Positions 53,986-62,402 of a stretch of DNA of 64,000 bases are shown in pieces. The stretch spans positions 1-64,000 of the forward strand of contig JAYKKM010000142.1 in NCBI GenBank assembly GCA_035772405.1. The letters run 5' to 3'. This DNA is from Chrysogorgia sp. JL179-B06 (Eukaryota; Cnidaria; Anthozoa; Scleralcyonacea; Chrysogorgiidae). The notes under the pieces were generated by a model. That model made no database searches. It saw only the letters and a list, made by a program, of their open reading frames with translations, and was not told the DNA's origin. Both the position numbers and the translations under genes were made by a program. Position 1 is the first letter of the stretch; each line of letters starts with the position of its first letter.

Positions 53986-54290
53986 AATATTTATTCGATT
54001 TCAATTCTGAAAACAGATTTGGAATTACCAAGGCTGAACACATAACATACGTGTCTGTTATATTACGAGAATGTGCATACCCTTCGTAAAAACGGTTTAT
54101 GTAGTTAGAAATTAGTCGGCAATCAGGCGGCCGCTTCGTATATTATTTTGAACGTGAGAATTATCTCGATCAATATTTAACCGTTTTCAATTCTGAAAAC
54201 AGATTTGGAATTACCGAGTCTAAATACATAACATTCGTGTCTATTATATTGCGCAAAGGTGCACACCCTTCGTAAAAACCTGTTTATGTC
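53986..54290. repeat. Direct duplication of a ~110-bp segment, 186 bp apart
   Basis: TCAATTCTGAAAACAGATTT starts at 54,001 and again at 54,187. The similarity continues through GGAATTACC, CATAACAT, CGTGTCT, TATATT and CCCTTCGTAAAAAC to the TTTATGT near 54,100 and 54,285. The two copies differ at scattered bases, so the duplication is not recent. Part of the second copy lies in a short minus-strand open frame (54,374-54,177); the corresponding frame of the first copy has a stop, which argues against coding. Confidence 0.85.
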
Positions 54291-55925
54291 GTTTGTCAGG
54301 TCACAAATCGCCATTGACAGCTCCGCTTTGTCTGCCAAGGCCCAAATATTGTCTGATTCAAACGAATGACCCAAGACGACTTTTTACTTCCTTATAAGGA
54401 GTTGGTCCTACCATTTTATATATTATTGATCTATTGTGATCTATTTCAATTTCGATTTTTCAGAAAGCATTACCAAAGAAAATATCGGAGTATTCGAAAT
54501 ACAATCATTCAACTTCGATTTTTTAGAAATAAGTTGTGCAGAAATGTTCTGACTAACAATAGACGTTTAATAGTGTAAATGTGTAATAATCGTCGTGATG
54601 TCAATTCCAACATTTAGCATGTACAAGTACAGTATGTGACTGATGGCAGAAATAGAAAGAGCTAGATAAACACTTTGAAAAGGTGTCTTCTGATTTCCCC
54701 GCCATTTTTGAATTCAAACGAAAGGTTGCTGAAACGTTTTTAAAAAGTTTAACAATGTAACACTTTTGTTTAAGTAAGGAAAAATTATATTTTCATTATT
54801 TTAATAAATGAACCTTTTACCTATTTTCAAAACGTAATTTTATAAAAGAAATAAAAAAACATTTCCCCGTGTTTCCATACCTCAATATCGCAATGCAAAC
54901 ACTCACCCTACGGGCTCCACGGCATTTTCTCATAGCCTTATCCAAACTAAAACTTCTGCCATGTTATCTGCTCTTCCAATTGATCTAACCACGTATTAAA
55001 CATAAGGAGAAAATTATTAGACATAAGGAGAATGTTGGAGAAAGTTAGAAAAAAGGCAGATATAGCGGATATACAGTTAAGAATAAACGCTGCAAAACAC
55101 AGAAAGAACGAGAAATAGAAGCATGTTAACTACAAAAAAGTACATTGTGTTAAACGAATCTTTCGATAACAATGAAATGTTTATAGTAATATTTGACGGT
55201 ATGCACCACGTTTATTATTTATTGCTCACTATGAACCTTACTATAGTCATCATGAAACTATGAAACTATAACTATAGTCACCATGCAAATATATTCAAGG
55301 AATTAATGAAATGTTTATCATGACAATGTTTTAAGTTAAATCGGTTACTTTTTTATGTATTTTTAAACCAAAAAGAGAGACTAAAAGAAATTATGACTGG
55401 AAATTAAAAAAAATCATGGCAATATGTATATATCGATATTCTTCTTCCTTGGGGCTTCTTTGACGAAACCTCTTTACTCGTATTTTAAGTCGGCTCGAAC
55501 GTCGGTTTTACTGGGGCAAAGCTTACTATCTATATGTATATATAGGTATTTGGTTGGTTACGGATATGCATGTTTGTAAATTTGAGAAGTGCTGTTTTGA
55601 GAATTTAGCGTTTGCATATATAGTTAATTGTCGACAATTCAAAAACTCATTAATGACATTAATGGTTCATGTGGAAAACACAGCTATACCTATCACGTAA
55701 ATCTTCCCACGGTACAATTCAAAAGCTGCCTCCAGCTTTTGAAAATGCACTATATAAATGCTAGAAAAATAGGTCCGAAAATTTAATGTGTTGATCTAGC
55801 AACGCCAATGAATTTTCATTTTCATTCTCCTCTACTTTGATGTGTATTATCTTCAGACAGGAGTAGACGCAATGCACACAATTTTTTAACGATGTTTCTG
55901 TAAATTTTTAAATTAAAATTAGGGG
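54291..55925. other. AT-rich stretch without recognisable gene or repeat
   Basis: I see no open frame longer than about 70 codons that looks coding, no RNA gene, and no tandem or inverted repeat beyond short chance ones. Small items: a CATGAAACTATGAAACTATA doublet near 55,249 and TATATATAT-type runs near 55,420 and 55,530. It may hold decayed transposon sequence that is too diverged to see. Confidence 0.5.
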
Positions 55926-56140
55926 GACTTGATAGGAGAAAATAAGGGGTCACGACAAGTGGAAAGATTGGGTGAGGTGAAGTGGTTAATTACACAACTA
56001 CAAACACTTGGAAAAGTGGATATCGAAATGCAGTGCACGTATACACACTTCCCAAATTTATTTTATTTATTTAACCACGAGTTCGGTACATCACATGAAC
56101 GTTATGACCGTTTTCACGAGTCATATCACAACAGTGGCGT

Positions 56141-56468
56141 AATAATAATAATAATAATAATGGAAACTTTATTAAATGAATTTTTCTAAACAAACAATTG
56201 TGAATCTCACTCATAGAGGTAATTTACAATCGGCTACTTGAATCACAACTAAGTCACTTAAAGAGAATTAAAAGTTCAGCAAATCAGGATTCGTCCATTC
56301 CTTATTTCTGCAGCAAAATATATAATAAGTTGTTCTGATGGCAATAGATATCATTTTTCTCACACAATAATTTTGGTGCTTCACATCAACTCCTACATCG
56401 TTTAACATTTCAATAAAGGACGTACACTCATTTGCGAAAACACCGAGTGAACTAATCGAGAGATTGAC
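56141..56468 (-). pseudogene. Non-LTR retrotransposon family B, C-terminal fragment and 3' end (copy 2)
   Basis: On the minus strand, after the AAT microsatellite, the frame reads VNLSISSLGVFANECTSF, IEMLNDVGVDVKHQNYCV and AIRTTYYIFCCRNKEWTNPD, then a stop. The 3' untranslated region holds an AATAAA (TTTATT at 56,168-56,173 on the plus strand) just before a seven-copy ATT tail at 56,161-56,141. This gives the natural 3' end of the family. The copy is severely 5'-truncated, the usual outcome of aborted target-primed reverse transcription. Confidence 0.7.
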
Positions 56469-56551
<83 letters not shown>

Positions 56552-56574
56552 TAATAATAATAATAATAATAATA
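56469..56574. repeat. AAT microsatellite
   Basis: About 35 AAT repeats with one AAC interruption near 56,548. It separates the family B fragment on its left from the family C pseudogene on its right, both on the minus strand. Confidence 0.92.
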
Positions 56575-56589
56575 GACGTATTAGGAGCA

Positions 56590-57650
56590 TTATACAATAG
56601 ACTCAATGCTCTTACAACAATATATTCTTAAATTTACTTATAAAACTTATTACAGTTTCATTATAAGATAAAGCCTACTACATATATTACCACTATGAAC
56701 AAAAAACTATTAATTTTAAAAAAGAAAAGTCTTAACTGCTGACTTAAAATTGCCCAACATATCAAAGCTTCTAATTTCCTGTGGTAATGAATTCCACAGT
56801 TTTGGTGCCGAAACCGAGAACGCTCTGTCTCCATGACTCACCGTTTTGGATTTTGGCTCAAGTAGCAGATTACGGTCTGCTGATCTCAAAGCACGAGTAG
56901 GTTTATTTTTATTTAGAAAATCAGTAATATAAACAGGCGCCTGGCCATGCAAAGCCTTGAAAGTAATTATTAGTATCTTAAATACAATCCTTGATCTCAC
57001 CGGCAACCAGTGAAGATTACGAAGCACAGGGGAGATATGCTCCGATTTTTAACCCCTGTTACAAGTCTAGCAGCTGTATTTTGAATTCGCTGTAACTTGC
57101 TCAATTCAGCTTCTGGTAAGCCATATAGGATGCTATTACTTACATGAATGCATGCACCAACTTCTCACAGTCCTTTTTACTCAAATATTTCCTGATCTTG
57201 CCGATATTTCGGATAGCAAAAGTGGCCGATTTACAGATGTTATTAACATGAGTATTTAATTTTAGATGTCTATCTACAGCAACACCGAGATCACGTGCAA
57301 CCGGAGCCGGTTGGATTTTCACATCATTGACACATATTTCTGGCATTGGTTCACAATGCATAAAACGTGGATTGCATATAAGACCATTCATAGTACACCA
57401 GTTGGTGATGTCCTTAATACATAATCTACAGTTTAGCTAGAGCAGCAGGTCGATCACATGGAGATTTTATAGGCATATACAGCTGTGTGTCATCAGCGTA
57501 CATTATGCAATCAAGGCCATCGAGTACAGAACCCTGAGGTACACCATATTGCAATGGTTTGTTTGAGGAATGCGTAATAGAGGTAGACGGGGCCCTTATG
57601 CATGTCTTGGGTCTGGAGCCCAATGAAGGCTCGACTATAACTTCTATATT
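56590..57650 (-). pseudogene. CR1/L2-like non-LTR retrotransposon (family C), reverse transcriptase pseudogene
   Basis: Reading the minus strand from right to left: LQYGVPQGSVL (motif B), CIMYADDTQLYM with the catalytic YADD at 57,500-57,489 (motif C), then VARDLGVAVDRHLKLNTHVN (thumb), SNSILYGLPEAELSKLQRIQ, NTAARLVTG, KSEHISPVLRNLHWLPVRSR, ITFKALHGQAPVYITDFL and GDRAFSVSAPKLWNSLP, ending at a stop near 56,718. About 40 residues normally found between PQGSVL and the YADD block are missing, and frameshifts lie near 57,400, 57,145 and 57,050. The endonuclease and first half of the RT are absent (5' truncation). Inactive. Confidence 0.9.
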
Positions 57651-58060
57651 ATCACTATATAGTACAATCGTGAATACCTAGACCCCTATATTCCTTCCTC
57701 CTCGAGTTAACATTGGCAAATCGGTAAATCAGCTCTTTCTTATCAACTGAAGGTCAATTTACCACTCAGGACATTAATGATTCTTCATCACCATAAATCG
57801 CAGATTCGCAGGAGGTGGTCCGGGAGAATCTATTTTTTCTTGCGCCATTTCTGAAGTTCTCACGGTGCAGTCCATTTTATTGACTACCAATGCTTTACTG
57901 CGAAAGAACGAGAATTTTTCTTCGTTTTATCTTTTGTTCTGCTCTTGGCTTTATGATCTTATGACTATGACAATCCTTATGATACAGGCTTGACTGCATT
58001 TCTTTTTTTGGCCTTTCATTTTCTACTTATGATTATGCTTTTGCGTACATGTGAACCAGG
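57651..58060. other. Non-coding stretch, nothing recognised
   Basis: No convincing open frame, RNA gene or repeat is visible. It precedes the hAT-type element, whose target duplication lies at its right edge. Confidence 0.5.
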
Positions 58061-58068
58061 TTTAAGGC

Positions 58069-58775
58069 CAGGGCCGTCGCGACAAAACCAGTTCTGTCGG
58101 CAAATAAAGGATTTGTCGGCAAATGAAACTTTTGTGGGGTTTGCTATAACCCAAGTGATGATAACCCGGGTGATGATCGAGGATGAGCACGAGGGAATCG
58201 AGGTGTATATATAATCGTCAGAATTTTGTCACCAAACCATGAAATAACCGCTAACCCTAAAACAACTTAGATCCTAACCCTAACCCCCCACCTAATGAGT
58301 TTTCTAACCCTAACCCCCACACCTGAAGTGTCTTCCTAACACTCCCACCTCGATTCCCTTGATATTATCCAGTTAATGTGACTGCTGACCAACAATATTT
58401 CATGCTCATCCTCTATCAGCAAACCCCAACCTTTGTCGGCAAATCTTTTTTCGGCAATTCGGCAAGACAGTAAATTACTGTTCGAAAATCGAAATCACGA
58501 GATATACAGCAGAGGAACTGAAGTGTGATGTACGCCAGGCCTTTCTATACTATTCTTTTAGTTAAACCCCACTTTCATTGACCCCCTAGAAGTCAATATA
58601 CGGATAGTTCCATCTTTCCTGTGAGTCGGAGTTTTTGGTAGTTTGGTCGTTTTCGTAGTTTGGTCGTTCATGTCTGGATTTATTGTTTTTGAACAATCAC
58701 ACCCAGTGACCACGCCCATTTGTCGGCAAAATTAATTCTAACCCCCCCTGCTCAATTCCCTTCGCGACGGCCCTG
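58069..58775. mobile_element. 707-bp non-autonomous hAT-type transposon with 8-bp target duplication
   Basis: The ends are a perfect 14-bp inverted repeat, CAGGGCCGTCGCGA at 58,069-58,082 and TCGCGACGGCCCTG at 58,762-58,775. TTTAAGGC flanks it on both sides (58,061-58,068 and 58,776-58,783). CAGGG ends with an 8-bp duplication are diagnostic for the hAT superfamily. No transposase frame exists inside. The palindrome-like TTTGTCGGCAAAT repeats occur near both ends and in the middle (58,093-58,125, 58,433-58,450, 58,719-58,732), as transposase-binding subterminal repeats would. An internal inverted pair (GGGGTTTGCT...GAGGATGAGCA near 58,136-58,185 against TGCTCATCCTC...AGCAAACCCC near 58,403-58,429) and CTAACCCTAACCC tracts fill the centre. 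A perfect target duplication suggests a fairly recent insertion. Confidence 0.93.
58249..58320. repeat. Interstitial telomere-like CTAACCC motifs inside the hAT element
   Basis: CTAACCCTAA occurs near 58,251, 58,273 and 58,303, the last two extended to CTAACCCTAACCCCC. CCCTAA is the usual animal telomere repeat. Only one to three units are present at each place, so these are not a telomere, and they belong to the transposon interior. Confidence 0.75.
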
Positions 58776-58783
58776 TTTAAGGC

Positions 58784-59088
58784 TCACACCTGACAGGTCA
58801 CGCCACTGAAAGATCAAGTGTTTTGTTGACATCTTAAAAACTTAATACGCTGACACGGTATTAAACTCAACATTTTTGAAGATTTACGACGATTTTCTTG
58901 AGAAAAATTCTGGGTTTGAAATTTTATAAAAATGTCGAGTTTGTTGTCAAAGGGATGTTTGCAAAAGTGTTCCAGACTATGCCGTTTGGCTTGCATGTGT
59001 TGAATGAGCTGCTTCCCGGCCAAATCCTGATTCATTTTGATTGCAGTATATAGCTGGTCTTGAAGTCAGAACGCAGGCTATGACTTCC
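58784..59088. other. Non-coding stretch, nothing recognised
   Basis: A 73-codon open frame on the minus strand (59,035-58,814) has no recognisable motif and no neighbouring signals. I treat it as chance. Confidence 0.4.
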
Positions 59089-59089
59089 G

Positions 59090-59240
59090 TAGCTCAGTAC
59101 TAGCATCGCAGGGTCGGGGCGGGCGGAGATGAGAACCTGGGTACGAGGTTGCGCAGGGTCGCGGGTTGAATTCCAGCCGGAAGACCTTGATGTTGCATTT
59201 TTCGCAACTGCATGGTCCCGGTTTGGTTTTAAAATATATA
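59090..59240 (+). mobile_element. tRNA-derived SINE-like sequence with an insertion between its promoter boxes
   Basis: CCGTAGCTCAGTACTAG resembles a tRNA A box (TRGCNNAGY) and GGGTTGAATTCC resembles a B box (GGTTCRANTCC). CGCAGGGTCG is present twice (59,108-59,117 and 59,152-59,161), so 44 bp, including GAGAACCTGGGTACGAGGTT, look inserted or duplicated between the boxes. The part after the B box (GCATTTTTCGCAACTGCATG and onward to an A/T-rich end) does not fold as tRNA and looks like a SINE body. The acceptor stem does not pair, so it is not a working tRNA gene. Confidence 0.6.
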
Positions 59241-59719
59241 TATTTCAACACTCGAAATTTTCCTTCACCACAAATCCTTAGAACATAAATTTGACTATAG
59301 TTGTTTACTGACTTACTGCCGTTATTCCATCGTTGACAATGACATCTTAGTTTCAGTTAAGCTTGGTTTTCACTTGAACACATGCAAGTATCAGTATAAG
59401 AACAAAACAAAAGCCAAGGCAAGACAAAGGAATAAAGTGAAGTTTCCGACATAAAGTCGACATAAGCATTAGAACACAGAGTCCAAGCATAAGCCAAGAG
59501 AAGAACAAAAGACGAAACAGAAAAAAAATTATCGTTGTTTTGTCTAAGCAAGTACCAGAGGCGAAGTCATAACTAAGTCATGCTTTGTTTTCGTATTGAT
59601 CTTATGCTTATGCTTATGTATAGCAAGTTGTGCAAACTTTGTTTCCGGTTTCGTTAAGTTTCCTTTATCCAGTTTCCCTTCCATTATCTATGATATAACT
59701 ATTAATTCGAAAAAACGAG
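59241..59719. other. AT-rich stretch, nothing recognised
   Basis: Apart from a GCTTATGCTTATG repeat near 59,605 and A-rich runs near 59,400 and 59,520, I see no gene, RNA or transposon ends here. Confidence 0.4.
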
Positions 59720-59965
59720 AGTCTTATGTGCTCTTCTAATTTGCTCTGGTAATGAATTCCAGAGTAACGGACCAAATATCAGATCCTAAAGTGCAAGCAG
59801 TGCTATATATATATATATCGAGTCAGTAAATCACTGATATAAATAGGTGCCTGGCCAAGTAAAGCTTTGAAAGTTATCAACAGTATCTTGAAAATAATCC
59901 TTGATCTTACTAACAACCAGTGAAGATTACTAAGTACAGGGGAGATGTGATTAGATTTTTGAACC
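59720..59965 (-). pseudogene. CR1/L2-like retrotransposon (family C), short C-terminal fragment
   Basis: The minus strand encodes KSNHISPVLSNLHWLLVRSR followed by IIFKILLITFKALLGQAPIY and ISDLL, the same block as in the longer family C copy at 56,590-57,650. Further on, TGGTAATGAATTCCAGAG near 59,746 matches TGGTAATGAATTCCACAG near 56,781. About 100 bp that lie between these blocks in the other copy are lost here and replaced by a TA-rich run at 59,804-59,818. Confidence 0.8.
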
Positions 59966-60054
59966 CACGTAACAAGAATACAAGGAATCAGTTCCATGAA
60001 CCAACGAACTCTGAACTGAATCGCTCTGACACCTGTATACGTAAATATGTGGCT

Positions 60055-60211
60055 CAAAAAGTGAAGCCAAAGATCGCCGTCATGAAAAGATTTTGGACGA
60101 CAGTGTTTAACTTGGACGTCGGTTTCAGTTCGTTTCCAGTCATGCAGTTTCAGTTTTTTGACCGTGTAGGGGACTGAAACTGACGTCCGCCATTTCCGGC
60201 TTCACTTTTTG
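60055..60211. mobile_element. 157-bp foldback (MITE-like) inverted repeat just upstream of the gene at 60,409
   Basis: CAAAAAGTGAAGCC at 60,055-60,068 is the exact reverse complement of GGCTTCACTTTTTG at 60,198-60,211. A second, inner pair is GACGTCGGTTTCAGT (60,115-60,129) with ACTGAAACTGACGTC (60,173-60,187), one mismatch, and CAGTTTCAGT (60,145-60,154) could compete for the same partner. The whole can fold into a branched hairpin. I could not find an unambiguous target duplication, so the transposon origin is an inference. It ends 25 bp before a TATA-like box. Confidence 0.65.
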
Positions 60212-60236
60212 TTTGGCATGATGTCAACGTTCCAGT

Positions 60237-60245
60237 TATATATAG
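60237..60245 (+). promoter_or_regulatory. TATA box-like element of the gene at 60,409
   Basis: TATATATAG lies 164 bp before the ATG. With the usual 25-30 bp spacing, transcription would start near 60,270 and leave a 5' leader of about 140 bases. Its position right after the foldback repeat means that the repeat would sit in the proximal promoter. Confidence 0.5.
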
Positions 60246-60408
60246 AGTTAAGTGGTTCAATCAAGTTCGAAAACCGGTTTTCCAAAAACCAGTTTTAACT
60301 CCGGTTTACGAAACAAAGTTGAGCCTTTGTACCCAACCGACTCACTTTGTCTCTGAGCTACTGAGGTAAACTGCTTAAGTTTCGTTCACGTATATGTACA
60401 TCATCTAA

Positions 60409-61041
60409 ATGGGGAGTAGTCAATCTACCGTTACAGCTGGGAGTTGCCAATCTCCCAGTGCAAAGATCGCAGAACTTGAAAAGAGATCCCAAGAACTTAT
60501 GGATGATATTGCTAGCCTCCAACAAGCTGATGAAAACAATCAAAAATTGCTTTCATCTAGTCTGAATGATCAACTACAGAAAATGAAAAGCGATGTCCAA
60601 GAGCAAAGACCAATTATCGAAGAACATGTAGTAGCAAAAGCGGAAGCTGACGATCGGGCCTTTATCTTGAGATACAGTGACCTTAAAGACCCAGAGAAAG
60701 TGAAAGAGAATGTCGAAGAGCTTTTTGGTGATTCTCCAGCGTCTGAATTCTTGGTGAATTCAGCGGTGAAAGTGTTCAACGTTATTACGTCAACAACAGA
60801 ACTGAAAGAGATGCAAGGCTGGCGCAGAACGTCCAAGATCAAAAATATTGACGGCAAGATTTATGGAATGGAAGTACACTTCGTGGTCAATGGCATCAAG
60901 GAAGCGAAAGGCCGTGATTGGAAACTACATAAAATGGAGGACACAATACTTTTGATAGGATACAAATATGTAGTCTACAGCATGAATCTCAATCCTGACG
61001 AAATACCAAATGAAAACGAGTTAAAGAAACTGAGCTTTTAA
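60409..61041 (+). CDS. Orphan 210-residue protein: myristoylation-type start, coiled coil, unknown C-terminal domain
   Basis: This is a complete, intronless frame with balanced composition, unlike the repeats around it. The start is well bounded: an in-frame TAA directly precedes the ATG (60,406-60,408). The protein begins MGSSQSTV; Gly2 with Ser6 fits the N-myristoyltransferase consensus, and Cys13 could be a second acyl site, so attachment to the inner face of a membrane is likely if the signal is real. Residues about 18-80 are charged and heptad-like (KIAELEKRSQELMDDIASLQ), predicting a coiled coil. Residues about 85-210 look like a compact alpha/beta domain (KIYGMEVHFVVNGIKEAKGR, DTILLIGYKYVVYSMNLNPD). 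I do not recognise the family. No transmembrane segment or catalytic motif is visible. Single-exon structure could mean a retrocopy or a naturally intronless lineage-specific gene. A TATA box and AATAAA frame it. Confidence 0.85.
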   Translation: MGSSQSTVTAGSCQSPSAKIAELEKRSQELMDDIASLQQADENNQKLLSSSLNDQLQKMKSDVQEQRPIIEEHVVAKAEADDRAFILRYSDLKDPEKVKENVEELFGDSPASEFLVNSAVKVFNVITSTTELKEMQGWRRTSKIKNIDGKIYGMEVHFVVNGIKEAKGRDWKLHKMEDTILLIGYKYVVYSMNLNPDEIPNENELKKLSF

Positions 61042-61197
61042 ACTTTAGACCTGCATTAAATGATCGTCGTATAGCTATATCATTATATTATAGTCACTAT
61101 ATTATGTAAGTTTATATACATTCTAATCATTCTAATCATTATACTTTAACATATATCCTTGGCTTTCCATGACTATTTTGATGATGTTCATTTGCAG

Positions 61198-61203
61198 AAT
61201 AAA
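61198..61203 (+). terminator. Poly(A) signal AATAAA
   Basis: A canonical AATAAA lies 157 bp after the stop codon of the 210-residue gene. An earlier variant, ATTAAA, is at 61,055-61,060, only 14 bp after the stop; either could be used. Confidence 0.5.
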
Positions 61204-61750
61204 ATCAGTTTCAATTCATGTGTACTCGTGTCAATACTCTGTGTGGATGTCCTATTCTATAGCATCACTGAAATATTTGACAATGCACCAATTCAGTTGA
61301 GCTATTTTGTCGTGCAGCGATTTCTATTCCGTAGAGCGATATCCATATCAGACTGTATATATAAAATATATAAAATATATATATAAAACCGACAGGTAAC
61401 TCATATTAAATATACTCGTAGCAAGGCCGTGGAAAGCTTGCCTTGCAATTTAGCTGTTTAAAACTGGCGCATATAGTTAATATCAATAAAATAAAACTGT
61501 GCACTGTGCAGCTGTATAGAATGACAACCATGGCTTTCAAATGTTGTGTATGTTATAGTTCCATCCAGAGATCGGAGCTAGTACTAGGAAAATATAATGG
61601 AAAACGAATAGAAAATAGTCGTCCATTCAGCGGTCTATATTCTATAACGAATTAAAGATGGACGATACATGCGGACGATCGTCAAGCTCAAATCCTCAGA
61701 AAATGTCTCGGACTGAATCCCGTATATGTCGGACGATGTGTCAAGGTCAG
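61204..61750. other. AT-rich stretch, nothing recognised
   Basis: Contains a TATAAAATATATAAAATATA run near 61,360-61,390. Two short forward open frames (61,159-61,386 and 61,443-61,655) show no recognisable motif. Confidence 0.4.
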
Positions 61751-61754
61751 TTCA

Positions 61755-61870
61755 TGGAATAAGACTTTGGAATAAGATCTTATTATAGATTGGAATAAGA
61801 TCTTGGAATAAGATCTTATCTAAGTTCTTGGAATAAGATTTTCTTTGAGCTTCTCATTCTTGAAATAAGA
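61755..61870. repeat. Short degenerate repeat of TTGGAATAAGATCTTA
   Basis: GGAATAAG recurs near 61,756, 61,769, 61,792, 61,805 and 61,830, mostly followed by ATCTTAT. TAAGATCTTA is itself palindromic, so the stretch can fold locally. Confidence 0.7.
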
Positions 61871-62402
61871 GCTATTCTTTATGAGTTTCTCCTTCTTGGA
61901 ATAACAAACAATATATAAAATTGACATATGAGTAACAAACAGGTCAGACAGGAATCTCTGCAGGGACCAAGGTGAAATTACCAAGAAAATTCATTAAATT
62001 CCATTAAAATGAAGAATTACTTTGAAGTATTCATGTTCCAACTTTAATTTACATTTATGTTACGACAGAAACAAGTCAGACGTCATTCAGGGAATTTCAC
62101 ATATATATATATACTAATCATGCAAGACGGGATGTATTCTTCTATAAAGCACTAATACGACACTGTTGGGATTCGAATATATTTGTGAACCTCCAACGAC
62201 CAAGTGCACGAATCTGTGCGTCAGACATCCCCTGCTCTGCTGCTTAGGAAGCCTCAACAATACGGAAGCTACAGTATATGACCCTTATGATCGAGAAGGG
62301 TCAAGACTGCAATTAGCGCGTATACTCAGCAGCAGCAGTCGTGAAGTAAATACTTCTCTCGTAACAGGCAACACAAGTTGTGTAAGGGAAACAGCCCCCT
62401 AA
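61871..62402. other. Unassigned stretch before the family D pseudogene
   Basis: A 78-codon forward frame (62,166-62,402) is cysteine- and serine-rich but matches nothing I know. A TTCGAATCC-like B-box motif (reverse strand, near 62,172) is isolated. A TATATATATAT run lies near 62,101. Confidence 0.35.

Noticed and set aside
54177..54374. 65-codon minus-strand frame over the second copy of the 186-bp-spaced duplication
   Set aside because: The equivalent frame in the first copy has a stop codon, and no family is recognised.
55929..56189. 86-codon forward frame ending in the ATT tail of family B
   Set aside because: The last residues come from a microsatellite and antisense retrotransposon; the first 70 residues match nothing I know. 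A small exon cannot be excluded.
57990..58214. 74-codon forward frame
   Set aside because: It runs across the left end of the hAT-type element and its target duplication, so it is a chance frame.
59090..59170. Functional tRNA gene
   Set aside because: A- and B-box-like sequences exist, but the acceptor and anticodon stems do not form and extra sequence separates the boxes.
60570..60857. 95-codon minus-strand frame
   Set aside because: Antisense shadow of the 210-residue gene.
62166..62402. 78-codon forward frame upstream of the family D pseudogene
   Set aside because: Odd composition, no start context, no motif, and it ends where retrotransposon similarity begins.
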